Below, in pieces: positions 16,591-24,690 of a stretch of 64,000 nt of DNA (position 1 is the first letter of the stretch; every line of letters starts with the position of its first letter). Below the pieces are notes generated by a model. It saw only the letters and a program-made list of their open reading frames with translations, was not told where the DNA came from and made no database searches. The stretch lies in contig NZ_JAODMK010000011.1 of NCBI RefSeq assembly GCF_025465545.1, positions 27,469 to 91,468 of the forward strand. Direction: 5' to 3'. The DNA is from Naasia sp. GTDB lineage: Bacteria; Actinomycetota; Actinomycetes; Actinomycetales; Microbacteriaceae. The position numbers and the translations under genes were made by a program.

Positions 16591-16698
16591 GCCGGCACGC
16601 TAGGGGTTCGCGCTGACCGAACGCCGACGACCGGTGCGCGTTACGTCCTGTGGCGGCTCGCCATCGAGACTCCCGTCCGCGCCCGGTACGGTGCCCTC

Positions 16699-17994
16699 AT
16701 GACCGACCGCGCCTACGGCTTCCGCACCCGGGCCATCCACGCTGGCAACATCCCCGACGCCGTCACCGGCGCGCGTGCCGTTCCCATCTATCAGTCGACG
16801 GCCTTCGTCTTCGACGACACCGCGGACGCCGCGTCGCGGTTCGCCCTGCAGAAGTACGGAAACATCTACAGCCGCCTGGCCAATCCCACCGTCGCGAGCT
16901 TCGAGGAGCGGATCGCGTCGCTCGAGGGTGGCCTCGGGGCGGTGGCGACGGCGAGCGGGCTGTCGGCGCAGTACATCACCTTCGCCTCCCTGGCCGGCGC
17001 GGGGGACCACATCGTGGCGAGCGCGTCCCTCTACGGCGGCTCGGTCACCCAGCTGGACGTCACCCTTCGCCGCTTCGGGATCGACACGACGTTCGTGCGG
17101 GGAACCGATCCCGCCGACTACGCGGCGGCCATCCGTCCGGAGACGAAGCTCCTGTTCGTGGAGACGATCGCCAATCCTTCCGGCGAGATCGCCGACCTCG
17201 AGGGTCTGGCGGCCGTCGCGCACGCGTCGAATGTCCCGCTCATCGTCGACTCGACCGTCGCGACCCCCTACCTGAATCGGCCGATCGAGTGGGGCGCCGA
17301 CGTGGTCATCCACTCCGCCACCAAGTTCCTCGGCGGGCACGGCACCACGCTCGGCGGCGTGGTCGTCGAGAGCGGACGCTTCCCCTGGGCGAACGAGCGC
17401 TTCCCCCTCTTCGACCAGCCGGTCCCCCATTACGGCGGCCTGAACTGGCATGGGAACTTCGGTGAGTACGCCTTCCTCACCCGGCTGCGCGCCGAGCAGC
17501 TGCGCGACATCGGTCCCGCGCTCAGCCCGCATTCGGCGTTCCTCCTCGCCCAGGGCGTGGAGACCCTGCCGTTCCGGCTCCAGGCGCACGTGGACAACGC
17601 GCGCCTGGTCGCCGAGTGGCTCGCCGGCGACGACCGCATCGAGTACGTCAACTGGGCGGGACTCCCAGCTCACCCTCACCACGAGCGCGCGGCGAAGTAC
17701 CTGCCGAAGGGTCCTGGGTCCGTCTTCAGCTTCGGCGTGAAGGGCGGCCGAGAGGTCGGCAGCCGCTTCATCGAGTCGCTCGACCTCGCAAGCCATGTCG
17801 CCAACATCGGCGACACGAAGACTCTGGTCATCCACCCGGCATCCACCACGCACGCCCAGCTCAGCGAGCAGCAGCTCAGCGACGCGGGAGTCGGCCCGGG
17901 GCTGGTGCGGATCAGCGTGGGCATCGAGGATGGAGACGACATCGTCTACGACATCGATCAAGCGCTCACGGCGGCACGGAAGGCGGCGGGATGA
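16699..17994 (+). CDS. O-acetylhomoserine/O-acetylserine sulfhydrylase (PLP enzyme)
   Basis: A 431-residue Cys/Met-metabolism PLP enzyme. Lys209 in SATKFLGGHGTT is the expected Schiff-base lysine; YSRLANPTVASFE and SLEGGLGAVATASG are the usual cofactor-binding loops. Length and the AIHAG N-terminus point to the O-acetylhomoserine sulfhydrylase branch (MetY-like), which fixes sulfide into homocysteine. A much longer open frame runs in from 13156, but its upstream part is non-coding. The stop overlaps the start of the CoA-binding gene (ATGA), so the two are coupled. It heads the sulfur block. Confidence 0.92.
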   Translation: MTDRAYGFRTRAIHAGNIPDAVTGARAVPIYQSTAFVFDDTADAASRFALQKYGNIYSRLANPTVASFEERIASLEGGLGAVATASGLSAQYITFASLAGAGDHIVASASLYGGSVTQLDVTLRRFGIDTTFVRGTDPADYAAAIRPETKLLFVETIANPSGEIADLEGLAAVAHASNVPLIVDSTVATPYLNRPIEWGADVVIHSATKFLGGHGTTLGGVVVESGRFPWANERFPLFDQPVPHYGGLNWHGNFGEYAFLTRLRAEQLRDIGPALSPHSAFLLAQGVETLPFRLQAHVDNARLVAEWLAGDDRIEYVNWAGLPAHPHHERAAKYLPKGPGSVFSFGVKGGREVGSRFIESLDLASHVANIGDTKTLVIHPASTTHAQLSEQQLSDAGVGPGLVRISVGIEDGDDIVYDIDQALTAARKAAG

Positions 17995-18578
17995 CCCTCA
18001 CCGAAGATTCCCCGGAGCAGAGCGTGACGAGCCAGCTCGCCAACGGACTCACCTGCGACCTCCCCGCCGGCTCCCCGCTGGCGAGGCTCCTCAAGTCGCA
18101 GCGCACCTGGGTGGGCCCGTCGGCGAAGGAGCGGCTCGCCATCCTTCGCCGCGCCAAGTCGATCGCCATCGTCGGCGCCTCCCCCAACCCGTCACGGTCG
18201 AGCTACTTCGTGGGCACCTACCTGCTGCAGTCCAGCGACTACCGGGTCTACTTCGTGAATCCCCATGCGACAGAGATCCTCGGTCACCGCGCCTACCCGG
18301 ACCTCGCGTCGCTGCCCGAGGTCCCCGACATCGTCGATGTGTTCCGCAAGGCGAGCGACATCCCGTCCGTCATCGACGACGTACTGGCGGTCGGCGCCAA
18401 GACCGTGTGGGTGCAGCTCGGCATCTGGAACCAGGAGGCCGCCGAATACGGTGAGGCTCATGGACTCACCGTCGTGATGGACCGCTGCCTCAAGGTGGAG
18501 CACGCCCGGTTCCACGGCGGGCTGCACCTCCTGGGCTTCGACACCGGTCAGATCAGCTCCCGCAAGGCGATCCGCTAG
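17991..18578 (+). CDS. CoA-binding domain protein
   Basis: A 195-residue protein with a succinyl-CoA-ligase-like CoA-binding Rossmann domain: IAIVGASPNPSRSSYFVG, VYFVNPHATEILGHRAYPDL, IVDVFRKASD, and VWVQLGIWNQEAAEYG with VVMDRCLKVEH. The N-terminal 50 residues are an extension. Coupled stop/start overlap with the sulfhydrylase indicates a linked role in sulfur-amino-acid synthesis, a pairing seen repeatedly in actinobacteria; the molecular function is unknown. Confidence 0.85.
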   Translation: MTLTEDSPEQSVTSQLANGLTCDLPAGSPLARLLKSQRTWVGPSAKERLAILRRAKSIAIVGASPNPSRSSYFVGTYLLQSSDYRVYFVNPHATEILGHRAYPDLASLPEVPDIVDVFRKASDIPSVIDDVLAVGAKTVWVQLGIWNQEAAEYGEAHGLTVVMDRCLKVEHARFHGGLHLLGFDTGQISSRKAIR

Positions 18579-18772
18579 CACCTCGCCCCCGCCTCGCCTC
18601 GCCCGGCACTGCGGAGGCGATCGCCCATAGTGGCGCGCTCTCGCCCTCACGTCCACCCCCCGCGGACCGCGAGAACACGCCCGATCCGCGGCGCGGCGGG
18701 CAGGGATCGAGCTCCGCGGACTTCGGCGCCTCGTCACGGAGAGTCATGTGGCGTCGCGGTCCGTAACGAGAA

Positions 18773-18801
18773 TTCCTCGCTTTGTTCCGAGTGGCTAGCG
18801 T
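18773..18801 (+). promoter_or_regulatory. Probable promoter of the MetQNI-type transporter operon
   Basis: TTCCTC (18773-18778) and TAGCGT (18796-18801) are separated by 17 bp. The transcript would start about 30 nt before the ATG at 18839, which has CGGAG at good spacing. The preceding 190 nt after the CoA-binding gene hold no gene and no SAM-riboswitch-like structure that I can recognise. Confidence 0.5.
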
Positions 18802-18838
18802 CGCCGCCACACCTTCCTCTGAGCATTCCGGAGTTCCC

Positions 18839-19768
18839 ATGTCGATCGACACGTCCGCCCCCTCGTCCGCCCAACCTGCCGAGCGCGGCTTCGAGTTGCG
18901 CAAGCGACGCCGCTGGCCCTGGATCGTCGCAGCGCTGGTCGTCGTCGCGCTGGTGGCCGGCTTCTTCGTGGTGCGGGCTCTGCAGAGCGGCGGCGCCAAC
19001 GCTGCGGCGGGCGACCACTTCGGCCGCGACCTCAAGGTCGCGTTCCTCAGCACCGATGCCGCACAGGAGGCATTCCTCCAGTTCATCGCAGACGACATCG
19101 CCTCCGATTACGACATCACGGTGGAGCCGGTCGGCGTCGGCGACCCGAACCAGCTTCACGCGGCGGTCAGCGACGGGGAGATCGCCGCAACCATCTACGC
19201 CCACGCGCCGTGGATCGAGCAGGCGAACGCCGCGAACGGCTGGACCCTCGAGCCGACCGAGCCGGTGTTCCAGTGGGCGTACTCCCTCTGGTCGTCCCAG
19301 TACGGGAGCTTCGACGAGCTGCCGGACGGGGCGAACATCGCCATCCTCGACGACCCGGCCAACACCGCGCAGGCCCTCCTGCTCCTGGCGAACGACGGCC
19401 AGATCACGCTCGATCCCGGGGTGGACGCCGCCAAGGCCACCCTCGACGACATCGCCGAGAACCCTCGTGAGCTGCACTTCACGCCGATCGCATTCGGCAC
19501 CGCGGCGCGCACCCTCGACGACTTCGACGGGATCATCAGCTACAACTTCGAGTTCGCCGCCGCTGACATCCCCGCCGAGTACAAGATCTACGCCCCCGAG
19601 GCGCCCCTCGTCTTCGCGTCGCAGCTGGCGATCAGCCAGCCGTATGTCGACGAGGCGAGCGTGAAGGACCTCATCGCGGCCTTCGCCGACCCTCGCGTGG
19701 AGGACTTCCTCGCGACGACCGAGGACCCGGCCGTCAAGGGCCAGCTCGCGCCGGTCAGCGGGCGATGA
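18839..19768 (+). CDS. metQ: MetQ/NlpA-type substrate-binding protein, membrane-anchored
   Basis: A 309-residue NlpA-family solute-binding protein for a MetNI-type importer. It has no lipobox and no cysteine near the N-terminus. Instead a basic patch (KRRRWPW) precedes a single membrane helix at about residues 28-47, so it should be anchored by an uncleaved signal anchor. The binding domain shows LKVAFLSTDAAQEAF, DGEIAATIYAHAPW and ELHFTPIAFG. The context of a sulfhydrylase and an FMN-dependent monooxygenase suggests methionine or another organosulfur ligand. It overlaps metN by ATGA. Confidence 0.85.
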   Translation: MSIDTSAPSSAQPAERGFELRKRRRWPWIVAALVVVALVAGFFVVRALQSGGANAAAGDHFGRDLKVAFLSTDAAQEAFLQFIADDIASDYDITVEPVGVGDPNQLHAAVSDGEIAATIYAHAPWIEQANAANGWTLEPTEPVFQWAYSLWSSQYGSFDELPDGANIAILDDPANTAQALLLLANDGQITLDPGVDAAKATLDDIAENPRELHFTPIAFGTAARTLDDFDGIISYNFEFAAADIPAEYKIYAPEAPLVFASQLAISQPYVDEASVKDLIAAFADPRVEDFLATTEDPAVKGQLAPVSGR

Positions 19769-20790
19769 TCGTCCTCGACCGGCTCACCAAGGAGTACGTC
19801 GTCGGGGGCGCCGCCTCCCGGGTCCTCGACGACGTGTCCCTGACGGTCGAACGCGGTGAGATCGCCGCCGTGGTCGGGCCGAGCGGCGCCGGAAAGAGCA
19901 CGCTCGCGAAGTGCATCAATCTCCTGGAGCGGCCGACCAGTGGCCGGGTCCTGGTCGACGGAGTCGAGCTCAGCGCGCTCCGTGGACGGGCGCTGCGCCG
20001 CTCCCGGCATTCCATCGGCACCATCTTCCAGGGCGCCAGCCTGCTGCGGCGCCGGACGGCCGCCGACAACGTGGCCCTTCCCCTCGACTACTTCGGCGTC
20101 ACCCCCGCCGACCGCCACCGCCGGGTGGCCGAGGTGCTCGAGCTGGTGGGACTCAGCGACAAGGCCGCCGCCTACCCGGCCCAGCTCTCCGGCGGCCAGC
20201 AGCAGCGCGTGGGAATCGCCAGAGCGCTCGCCCTCCGGCCGGGCATCCTGCTGGCCGACGAAGCGACCAGCGGACTCGACCCGGACACTACCGCGTCGAT
20301 CCTCGGGCTCCTCCGGGACCTGCGGGACGAGCTCGACCTCACCGTGATCCTCATCACCCACGAGATGGACGTGGTCCGCGACGCGGCGGACACCGTGTGG
20401 CGGCTGGAATCCGGCCGGGTCGCCGAGTCCGGTCCGCTGACAGCGATCCTCGCCGACGCGGGCTCGCGGTTGCGGGGCCAGCTGCTGCCGCACCGACCGG
20501 CCGCGGCCGGGGACGAGGGCGTGCGGACCTGGCAGCTCTCCTACGGCGCTGACCTCGTTCCGGCGGATTGGCTGCTCCGGGTGGCCGACGAGGTGGACGC
20601 ACGGATCGGGCTGCTCGGCGCCACGGTCGAGTCGGTGCACGGCCGCCTCGCCGGCCGCGTCACGGTCGCGTTTCCCGGCGATCTGCCCGAGGGCCGGATC
20701 CACGCCGCTCTGGGGAGGGTGGGCCTCACCGGGCAGCCGACGCTCGTCCCGTCAGCTCAGGCCGAGCTCCCGGAACGGGCGAGCGCATGA
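19765..20790 (+). CDS. metN: MetN-type ABC transporter ATP-binding protein
   Basis: A 341-residue ATPase. It has Walker A GPSGAGKST, the Q-loop in IFQGASLL, signature LSGGQQQRVGIARAL, Walker B ILLADEATSGLDP and the switch His in LITHEMDVV. After residue 245 a NIL-type C-terminal domain (TWQLSYGADL ... GRVTVAFPGDLPEGRI) is present, the regulatory domain that binds methionine in MetN. Its start and stop both overlap neighbouring genes, giving a tight metQ-metN-metI operon. The substrate could be methionine or a sulfonate/sulfoxide. Confidence 0.92.
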   Translation: MIVLDRLTKEYVVGGAASRVLDDVSLTVERGEIAAVVGPSGAGKSTLAKCINLLERPTSGRVLVDGVELSALRGRALRRSRHSIGTIFQGASLLRRRTAADNVALPLDYFGVTPADRHRRVAEVLELVGLSDKAAAYPAQLSGGQQQRVGIARALALRPGILLADEATSGLDPDTTASILGLLRDLRDELDLTVILITHEMDVVRDAADTVWRLESGRVAESGPLTAILADAGSRLRGQLLPHRPAAAGDEGVRTWQLSYGADLVPADWLLRVADEVDARIGLLGATVESVHGRLAGRVTVAFPGDLPEGRIHAALGRVGLTGQPTLVPSAQAELPERASA

Positions 20791-21455
20791 ACACCCCCTG
20801 GAGCGACGTGCCGGAGCTGCTGATCCCGGCGCTCGGCGAAACCCTCGTGATGGTGGGGATCGTGATGCTGCTCATCGTCCTGCTCGGCACTCCCCTCGGG
20901 CTCGTGCTGCACAACACCTCGCCCTCCGGCCTGTTCCCGAATCGGGGGCTGTACGCGGCGATCTCCAGCATCACGAACGTCGGCCGGTCGCTGCCCTTCC
21001 TCGTCCTGATGGCGGCGGTGATCCCGTTCACGCGGTTCGTGGTCGGCACCAACATCGGAGTGGGCGCCGCGATCGTGCCCATGACGCTGGCGGGCATCCC
21101 GTTCGCCGCCCGGCTCGTGCAGAACGCGATCCGGGAGGTTCCCCGCGAGATCACGGCGGCGGGGATCGCGGCGGGAGGCTCGCCGGTGCAGATCATCCGC
21201 ACCGTGCAGCTCTCCGAAGCCCTCCCAGGTCTCGTCGGCGGCTTCACCATCAACCTCATCGCCCTGATCGAGTACTCCGCGATCGCCGGCGCCATCGGCG
21301 CGGGCGGCCTCGGCTACCTCGCCGTCAACTACGGCTACCAGCGCTTCGACGGCACCATCATGCTCTCCTGCGTCGTCACGCTGATCCTCGCAGCGCAGCT
21401 CCTCCAGTTCGCCGGCGACCGCACGGTCGCCCGGCTCACCCGCACCGCCTCATGA
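20787..21455 (+). CDS. metI: MetI-type ABC transporter permease
   Basis: A 222-residue permease with five probable membrane helices. The cytoplasmic EAA loop is readable as AAGIAAGGSPVQIIRTVQLSEALP, matching MetI. The ATG overlaps the metN stop. Together with MetQ and MetN it forms a complete D-methionine-uptake-type importer. The tail ends GDRTVARLTR, typical of the family. Confidence 0.92.
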   Translation: MNTPWSDVPELLIPALGETLVMVGIVMLLIVLLGTPLGLVLHNTSPSGLFPNRGLYAAISSITNVGRSLPFLVLMAAVIPFTRFVVGTNIGVGAAIVPMTLAGIPFAARLVQNAIREVPREITAAGIAAGGSPVQIIRTVQLSEALPGLVGGFTINLIALIEYSAIAGAIGAGGLGYLAVNYGYQRFDGTIMLSCVVTLILAAQLLQFAGDRTVARLTRTAS

Positions 21456-21483
21456 CCCTTCCGAATCCAGCAGAGGACACGAC

Positions 21484-22920
21484 ATGACCACGCAGCGCAT
21501 CGCCTTCAACGCCTTCGACATGACCTGCATCGCGCACCAGTCCCCCGGGCTCTGGACGCACCCCCAGGATCAGTCCACCCGGTACAAGGACCTCGACTAC
21601 TGGACCGAGCTGGCCACGCTGCTCGAGAAGGGCAAGTTCGACAACCTCTTCATCGCGGACGTGCTCGGCGTGTACGACACCTACCAAGGCTCGCCCGACG
21701 CCTCCATCCGCCGGGCCATGCAGGTTCCCGTGCACGACCCGCTGATGCAGGTCTCCGCCATGGCCGCCGTCACGCAGAAGCTGGGCTTCGGCATCACCGT
21801 CTCGGCCACCTACGAGCAGCCGTACGCCCTCGCGCGCCGCTTCAGCTCCCTCGACCACCTCACCAAGGGCCGCATCGCCTGGAACATCGTGACCAGCTAC
21901 CTCGACGGCGCCGCCCGCAACCTCGGTCACGCCCGCCAGATCTCCCACGACGAGCGCTACGCCCTCGCTGAAGAGGTCGTCGAGGTCTGCTACAAGCTCT
22001 GGGAGGGATCATGGGACGACGACGCGGTCATCGACGACCGGGCGGCGCAGATCTACGCCGACCCGGCGAAGGTCCGCGGCATCGGCCACGAGGGGACCTA
22101 CTTCTCGGTGCCCGGCGTGCACCTCTCGGAGCCGTCGCCGCAGCGCACCCCGGTGATCTGGCAGGCCGGCACCTCGTCCACCGGGCGCGGCTTCGCCGCG
22201 AGGCACGCGGAGGCGGTCTTCACCGTCGCACCGACGCCCGCCACGCTCCGCCGCTACGTCGACGACATCCGCAGCACCGCCGAGCTCGAAGGACGCGACC
22301 CCCGCAGCCTCAAGATCTTCACCGAGATCACGATCGTGACCGCCGCGACCGACGAGGCCGCGCAGGCGAAGTACGACGAGTACCTCTCCTACACCGACTA
22401 CGAGGGAGCGCTGGCGTTCTATGCCGGCATCACCGGCATCGACCTGTCCCAGCTCGACCCCCACCAGCCCCTGCAGTACGTGGACACCGACTCCGCCCGC
22501 TTCGCGCTCGAGATCTTCTCCAAGGCGGACCCCGACCGGACCTGGACTCCGCACGAGGTCGCCAAGTTCGTCGGCATCGGCGCGATGGGACCGGTCCTGG
22601 TGGGCGGCCCCGCCACCGTGGCCGACGAGATCGAGCGCTGGATCGACGACGCGGACATCGACGGCTTCAACCTCGCCTACGCCATCACGCCCGGCACGTT
22701 CGAGGACTTCATCGAGTTCGTGGTGCCCGAGCTGCAGGCGCGCGGCCGGTACTGGGACGACTACGACGAGGCGAACACCGTCCGCGAGCGCCTGTACGGC
22801 GTGGGTCAGGCGCGGGTCCGGGACGACCACCCTGCCGCGAAGTACCGCGGAGGCCGGAACCTCGGTGTCGCCGAGGACGCGCTCGATCTCGTGGGGGCCG
22901 GCGATGCCGCATCCGTCTAG
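21484..22920 (+). CDS. FMN-dependent monooxygenase (NtaA/SnaA/DszA/MoxC family)
   Basis: A 478-residue bacterial-luciferase-like monooxygenase. Characteristic segments are FDMTCIAHQSPGLW, WNIVTSYLDGAARNLG, YALAEEVVEVCYKLWEGSW and TPVIWQAGTSSTGRGFAARHAEAVF. The family uses FMNH2 and O2 to cleave C-S or C-N bonds in sulfones, aminopolycarboxylates or thioethers. The directly following FMN reductase and the upstream MetQNI importer argue for desulfurisation of an imported organosulfur compound. AGAGGA precedes the ATG. It overlaps the next gene by 17 nt. Confidence 0.9.
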   Translation: MTTQRIAFNAFDMTCIAHQSPGLWTHPQDQSTRYKDLDYWTELATLLEKGKFDNLFIADVLGVYDTYQGSPDASIRRAMQVPVHDPLMQVSAMAAVTQKLGFGITVSATYEQPYALARRFSSLDHLTKGRIAWNIVTSYLDGAARNLGHARQISHDERYALAEEVVEVCYKLWEGSWDDDAVIDDRAAQIYADPAKVRGIGHEGTYFSVPGVHLSEPSPQRTPVIWQAGTSSTGRGFAARHAEAVFTVAPTPATLRRYVDDIRSTAELEGRDPRSLKIFTEITIVTAATDEAAQAKYDEYLSYTDYEGALAFYAGITGIDLSQLDPHQPLQYVDTDSARFALEIFSKADPDRTWTPHEVAKFVGIGAMGPVLVGGPATVADEIERWIDDADIDGFNLAYAITPGTFEDFIEFVVPELQARGRYWDDYDEANTVRERLYGVGQARVRDDHPAAKYRGGRNLGVAEDALDLVGAGDAASV

Positions 22921-23566
22921 CCCATCGGTCGACACGCTCCCGCGGCCCGGCGACCGGCACGCCGCCTCGTCGCCGGGCAGGGTACTCACGGTCGTCGGGG
23001 TGAGCGGATCGCCGACGACGCCGTCCAAGACGAGCGTGCTGGTCGGCGAGGTCGCGGGTGCGTTCGCGGCCGGCCTGGGCGGGCGAGCGTCGCTTCTCGA
23101 GCTCGCCCCCCTGCTGCCGGAACTGGCCGCGGGACCGTCGCGGACCGACCTCGGGAAGAACGCCCGCCTCGCCCTGGAAGAGGTCGAGGCCGCCGACCTG
23201 ATCGTGGTCGGCTCGCCCGCCTACCGGGCGACCTACACGGGACTCTTCAAGCTGTTCTTCGACCACATCGGCCAGTACGCCCTCGTCGACAAGCCGGTCG
23301 TGCTGACGGCGACCGGCGGAAGCGACCGGCACGCCCTCCTCGTCGAGCACCAGATGCGTCCCCTGTTCGGCTTCTTCCAAGCGCTCACCCTGCCGCTCGG
23401 GATCTTCGCCCAATCCAGCGACCTGGAGGGCTATCGCCTCTCATCGGCAGACCTGCGCCACCGCATCGACGTCTCGGTCCGGCGCACCCTTCCGCTCATC
23501 TCGTCGCAGCTCGGGGGTGACACCGGAGGCAGGTCCCGCGACTTCGCCCGTCCCGACGCCTTCTGA
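22904..23566 (+). CDS. NAD(P)H-dependent FMN reductase (SsuE/MsuE-like)
   Basis: A 220-residue flavodoxin-fold flavin reductase. After a ~25-residue disordered lead it begins [17 protein letters not shown], with [22 protein letters not shown] as the flavin-binding loop and [16 protein letters not shown]. It should supply FMNH2 to the monooxygenase just upstream, a two-component system; the 17-nt overlap implies co-translation. I chose the ATG at 22904 inside the monooxygenase gene because no later start preserves the first strand. Confidence 0.88.
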   Translation: MPHPSSPSVDTLPRPGDRHAASSPGRVLTVVGVSGSPTTPSKTSVLVGEVAGAFAAGLGGRASLLELAPLLPELAAGPSRTDLGKNARLALEEVEAADLIVVGSPAYRATYTGLFKLFFDHIGQYALVDKPVVLTATGGSDRHALLVEHQMRPLFGFFQALTLPLGIFAQSSDLEGYRLSSADLRHRIDVSVRRTLPLISSQLGGDTGGRSRDFARPDAF

Positions 23567-23630
23567 CCTGGCCGACCGCTCCCCCGGGGCTCGGAACGGG
23601 CGTGCAGGCGCCGGTACTAGGCTCCCCCGC

Positions 23631-24653
23631 ATGGCTGCCCGCCGCGACCCGCTCGAGGACCTGCGCGATGCCGTCGGCCACCTGGCCGATCAGCTCAAGC
23701 GCCCCGGCTTCCAGCGGGTCGACGACCTGGTGGGCGACATCTTCGGCGGACGTCCCTCGCCCGCGCGGCCGCTCGCGGAGGTGCAGGCCGACCTCGACCG
23801 CCTCGTCGGGCTCGACGTGGTCAAGGAGCAGGTCCGTGCGCTCGTCGCCTTTCTGCAGGTCCAAGCGCGTCGCAAGGCGCACGACCTGCCCGAGGTCGCG
23901 ACCTCCCAGCATCTGGTGTTCCTCGGCAACCCCGGCACCGGCAAGACCACGGTGGCGCGGCTCCTGGCGGAGATGTACCGGTCCATCGGCCTCCTGCAGA
24001 AGGGGCACCTGGTCGAGGTCGATCGATCCGGCCTCGTCGGGCAGTACGTCGGCGCGACTGCGCTCAAGACCGACCGGGTGATCCGGCGGGCGCTGGACGG
24101 CGTCCTCTTCATCGACGAGGCCTACGCCCTCGCTCCCGAGGACGGACGGGGCGACTTCGGACCCGAAGCGATCGAGGTCCTGCTCAAGCGGATGGAGGAC
24201 CACCGGCACCGACTGGTGGTCATCGTGGCCGGCTACCCGCGCCTGATGGACGCCTTCCTGCTCTCGAACCCGGGGCTGCGCTCCCGGTTCGCGCGCGAGA
24301 TCACCTTCCCCGACTACTCCGTCGACGAGCTCGAGGCGATCTTCACGACCACCGTGGAGCAGCACGAGTACACCCTGGAGCCCGGCGCCGAGCAGACGGT
24401 CCGGAGCATCCTCACCGGCCTGCGTGCGGGCGAGGACTCCGGCAACGCCCGCTTCGCCCGCACGCTGTTCGAGCAGGCGCTCAACCGGCAAGCGCTCCGG
24501 CTGTCCCGCAACCAGGACCGCAGCCTCGACGCGCTCGATCGCACAGAGGTGATGACGCTCACCGCGGACGACATCGCCGAGGCCGCCCGCGCCCTGGGCG
24601 AGGAACCGGCGCCCGAGCAGGAGCCGTCGCGCTGGCGGCGCTGGCTCGGCTGA
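23631..24653 (+). CDS. AAA ATPase of the CbxX/CfqX (EccA-like) type
   Basis: A 340-residue protein made of a single AAA module. Walker A is [14 protein letters not shown], the pore loop follows ([14 protein letters not shown]), Walker B is [14 protein letters not shown], and sensor 1 and the arginine finger follow near VIVAGYP and [10 protein letters not shown]. It corresponds to the AAA half of EccA or to CbbX-type remodelling ATPases, without the TPR half of EccA. The target protein is unknown; no type VII secretion genes are nearby. It converges with the dehydratase gene. Confidence 0.88.
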   Translation: MAARRDPLEDLRDAVGHLADQLKRPGFQRVDDLVGDIFGGRPSPARPLAEVQADLDRLVGLDVVKEQVRALVAFLQVQARRKAHDLPEVATSQHLVFLGNPGTGKTTVARLLAEMYRSIGLLQKGHLVEVDRSGLVGQYVGATALKTDRVIRRALDGVLFIDEAYALAPEDGRGDFGPEAIEVLLKRMEDHRHRLVVIVAGYPRLMDAFLLSNPGLRSRFAREITFPDYSVDELEAIFTTTVEQHEYTLEPGAEQTVRSILTGLRAGEDSGNARFARTLFEQALNRQALRLSRNQDRSLDALDRTEVMTLTADDIAEAARALGEEPAPEQEPSRWRRWLG

Positions 24654-24668
24654 AGCCGCACGGCACGG

Positions 24669-24689
24669 CCTCGGGAGCAGCGACCGAGG
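24669..24689. terminator. Short inverted repeat between convergent genes
   Basis: CCTCGG (24669-24674) and CCGAGG (24684-24689) form a 6-bp stem with a 9-nt loop in the 37-nt gap between the AAA ATPase stop and the dehydratase stop. It is a weak candidate for a bidirectional terminator. Confidence 0.3.
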
Positions 24690-24690
24690 A

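Noticed and set aside
13156..17994. A single 1612-codon plus-strand open frame
   Set aside because: Only the last 431 codons (from 16699) are a real gene; upstream it crosses the HPP gene out of frame, the repeat, two pseudogenes and the antisense of DUF2252 and DUF427. High GC makes stop codons rare.
18579..18772. Possible SAM riboswitch before the MetQNI-type operon
   Set aside because: I could not find the conserved helices or core sequences of known SAM riboswitch classes; the segment is short and mostly GC-rich filler before a promoter-like pair.
23631..24653. Type VII secretion locus suggested by the EccA-like ATPase
   Set aside because: No EccB, EccC, EccD, WXG100 or mycosin genes are nearby, and the protein lacks the N-terminal TPR half of EccA.
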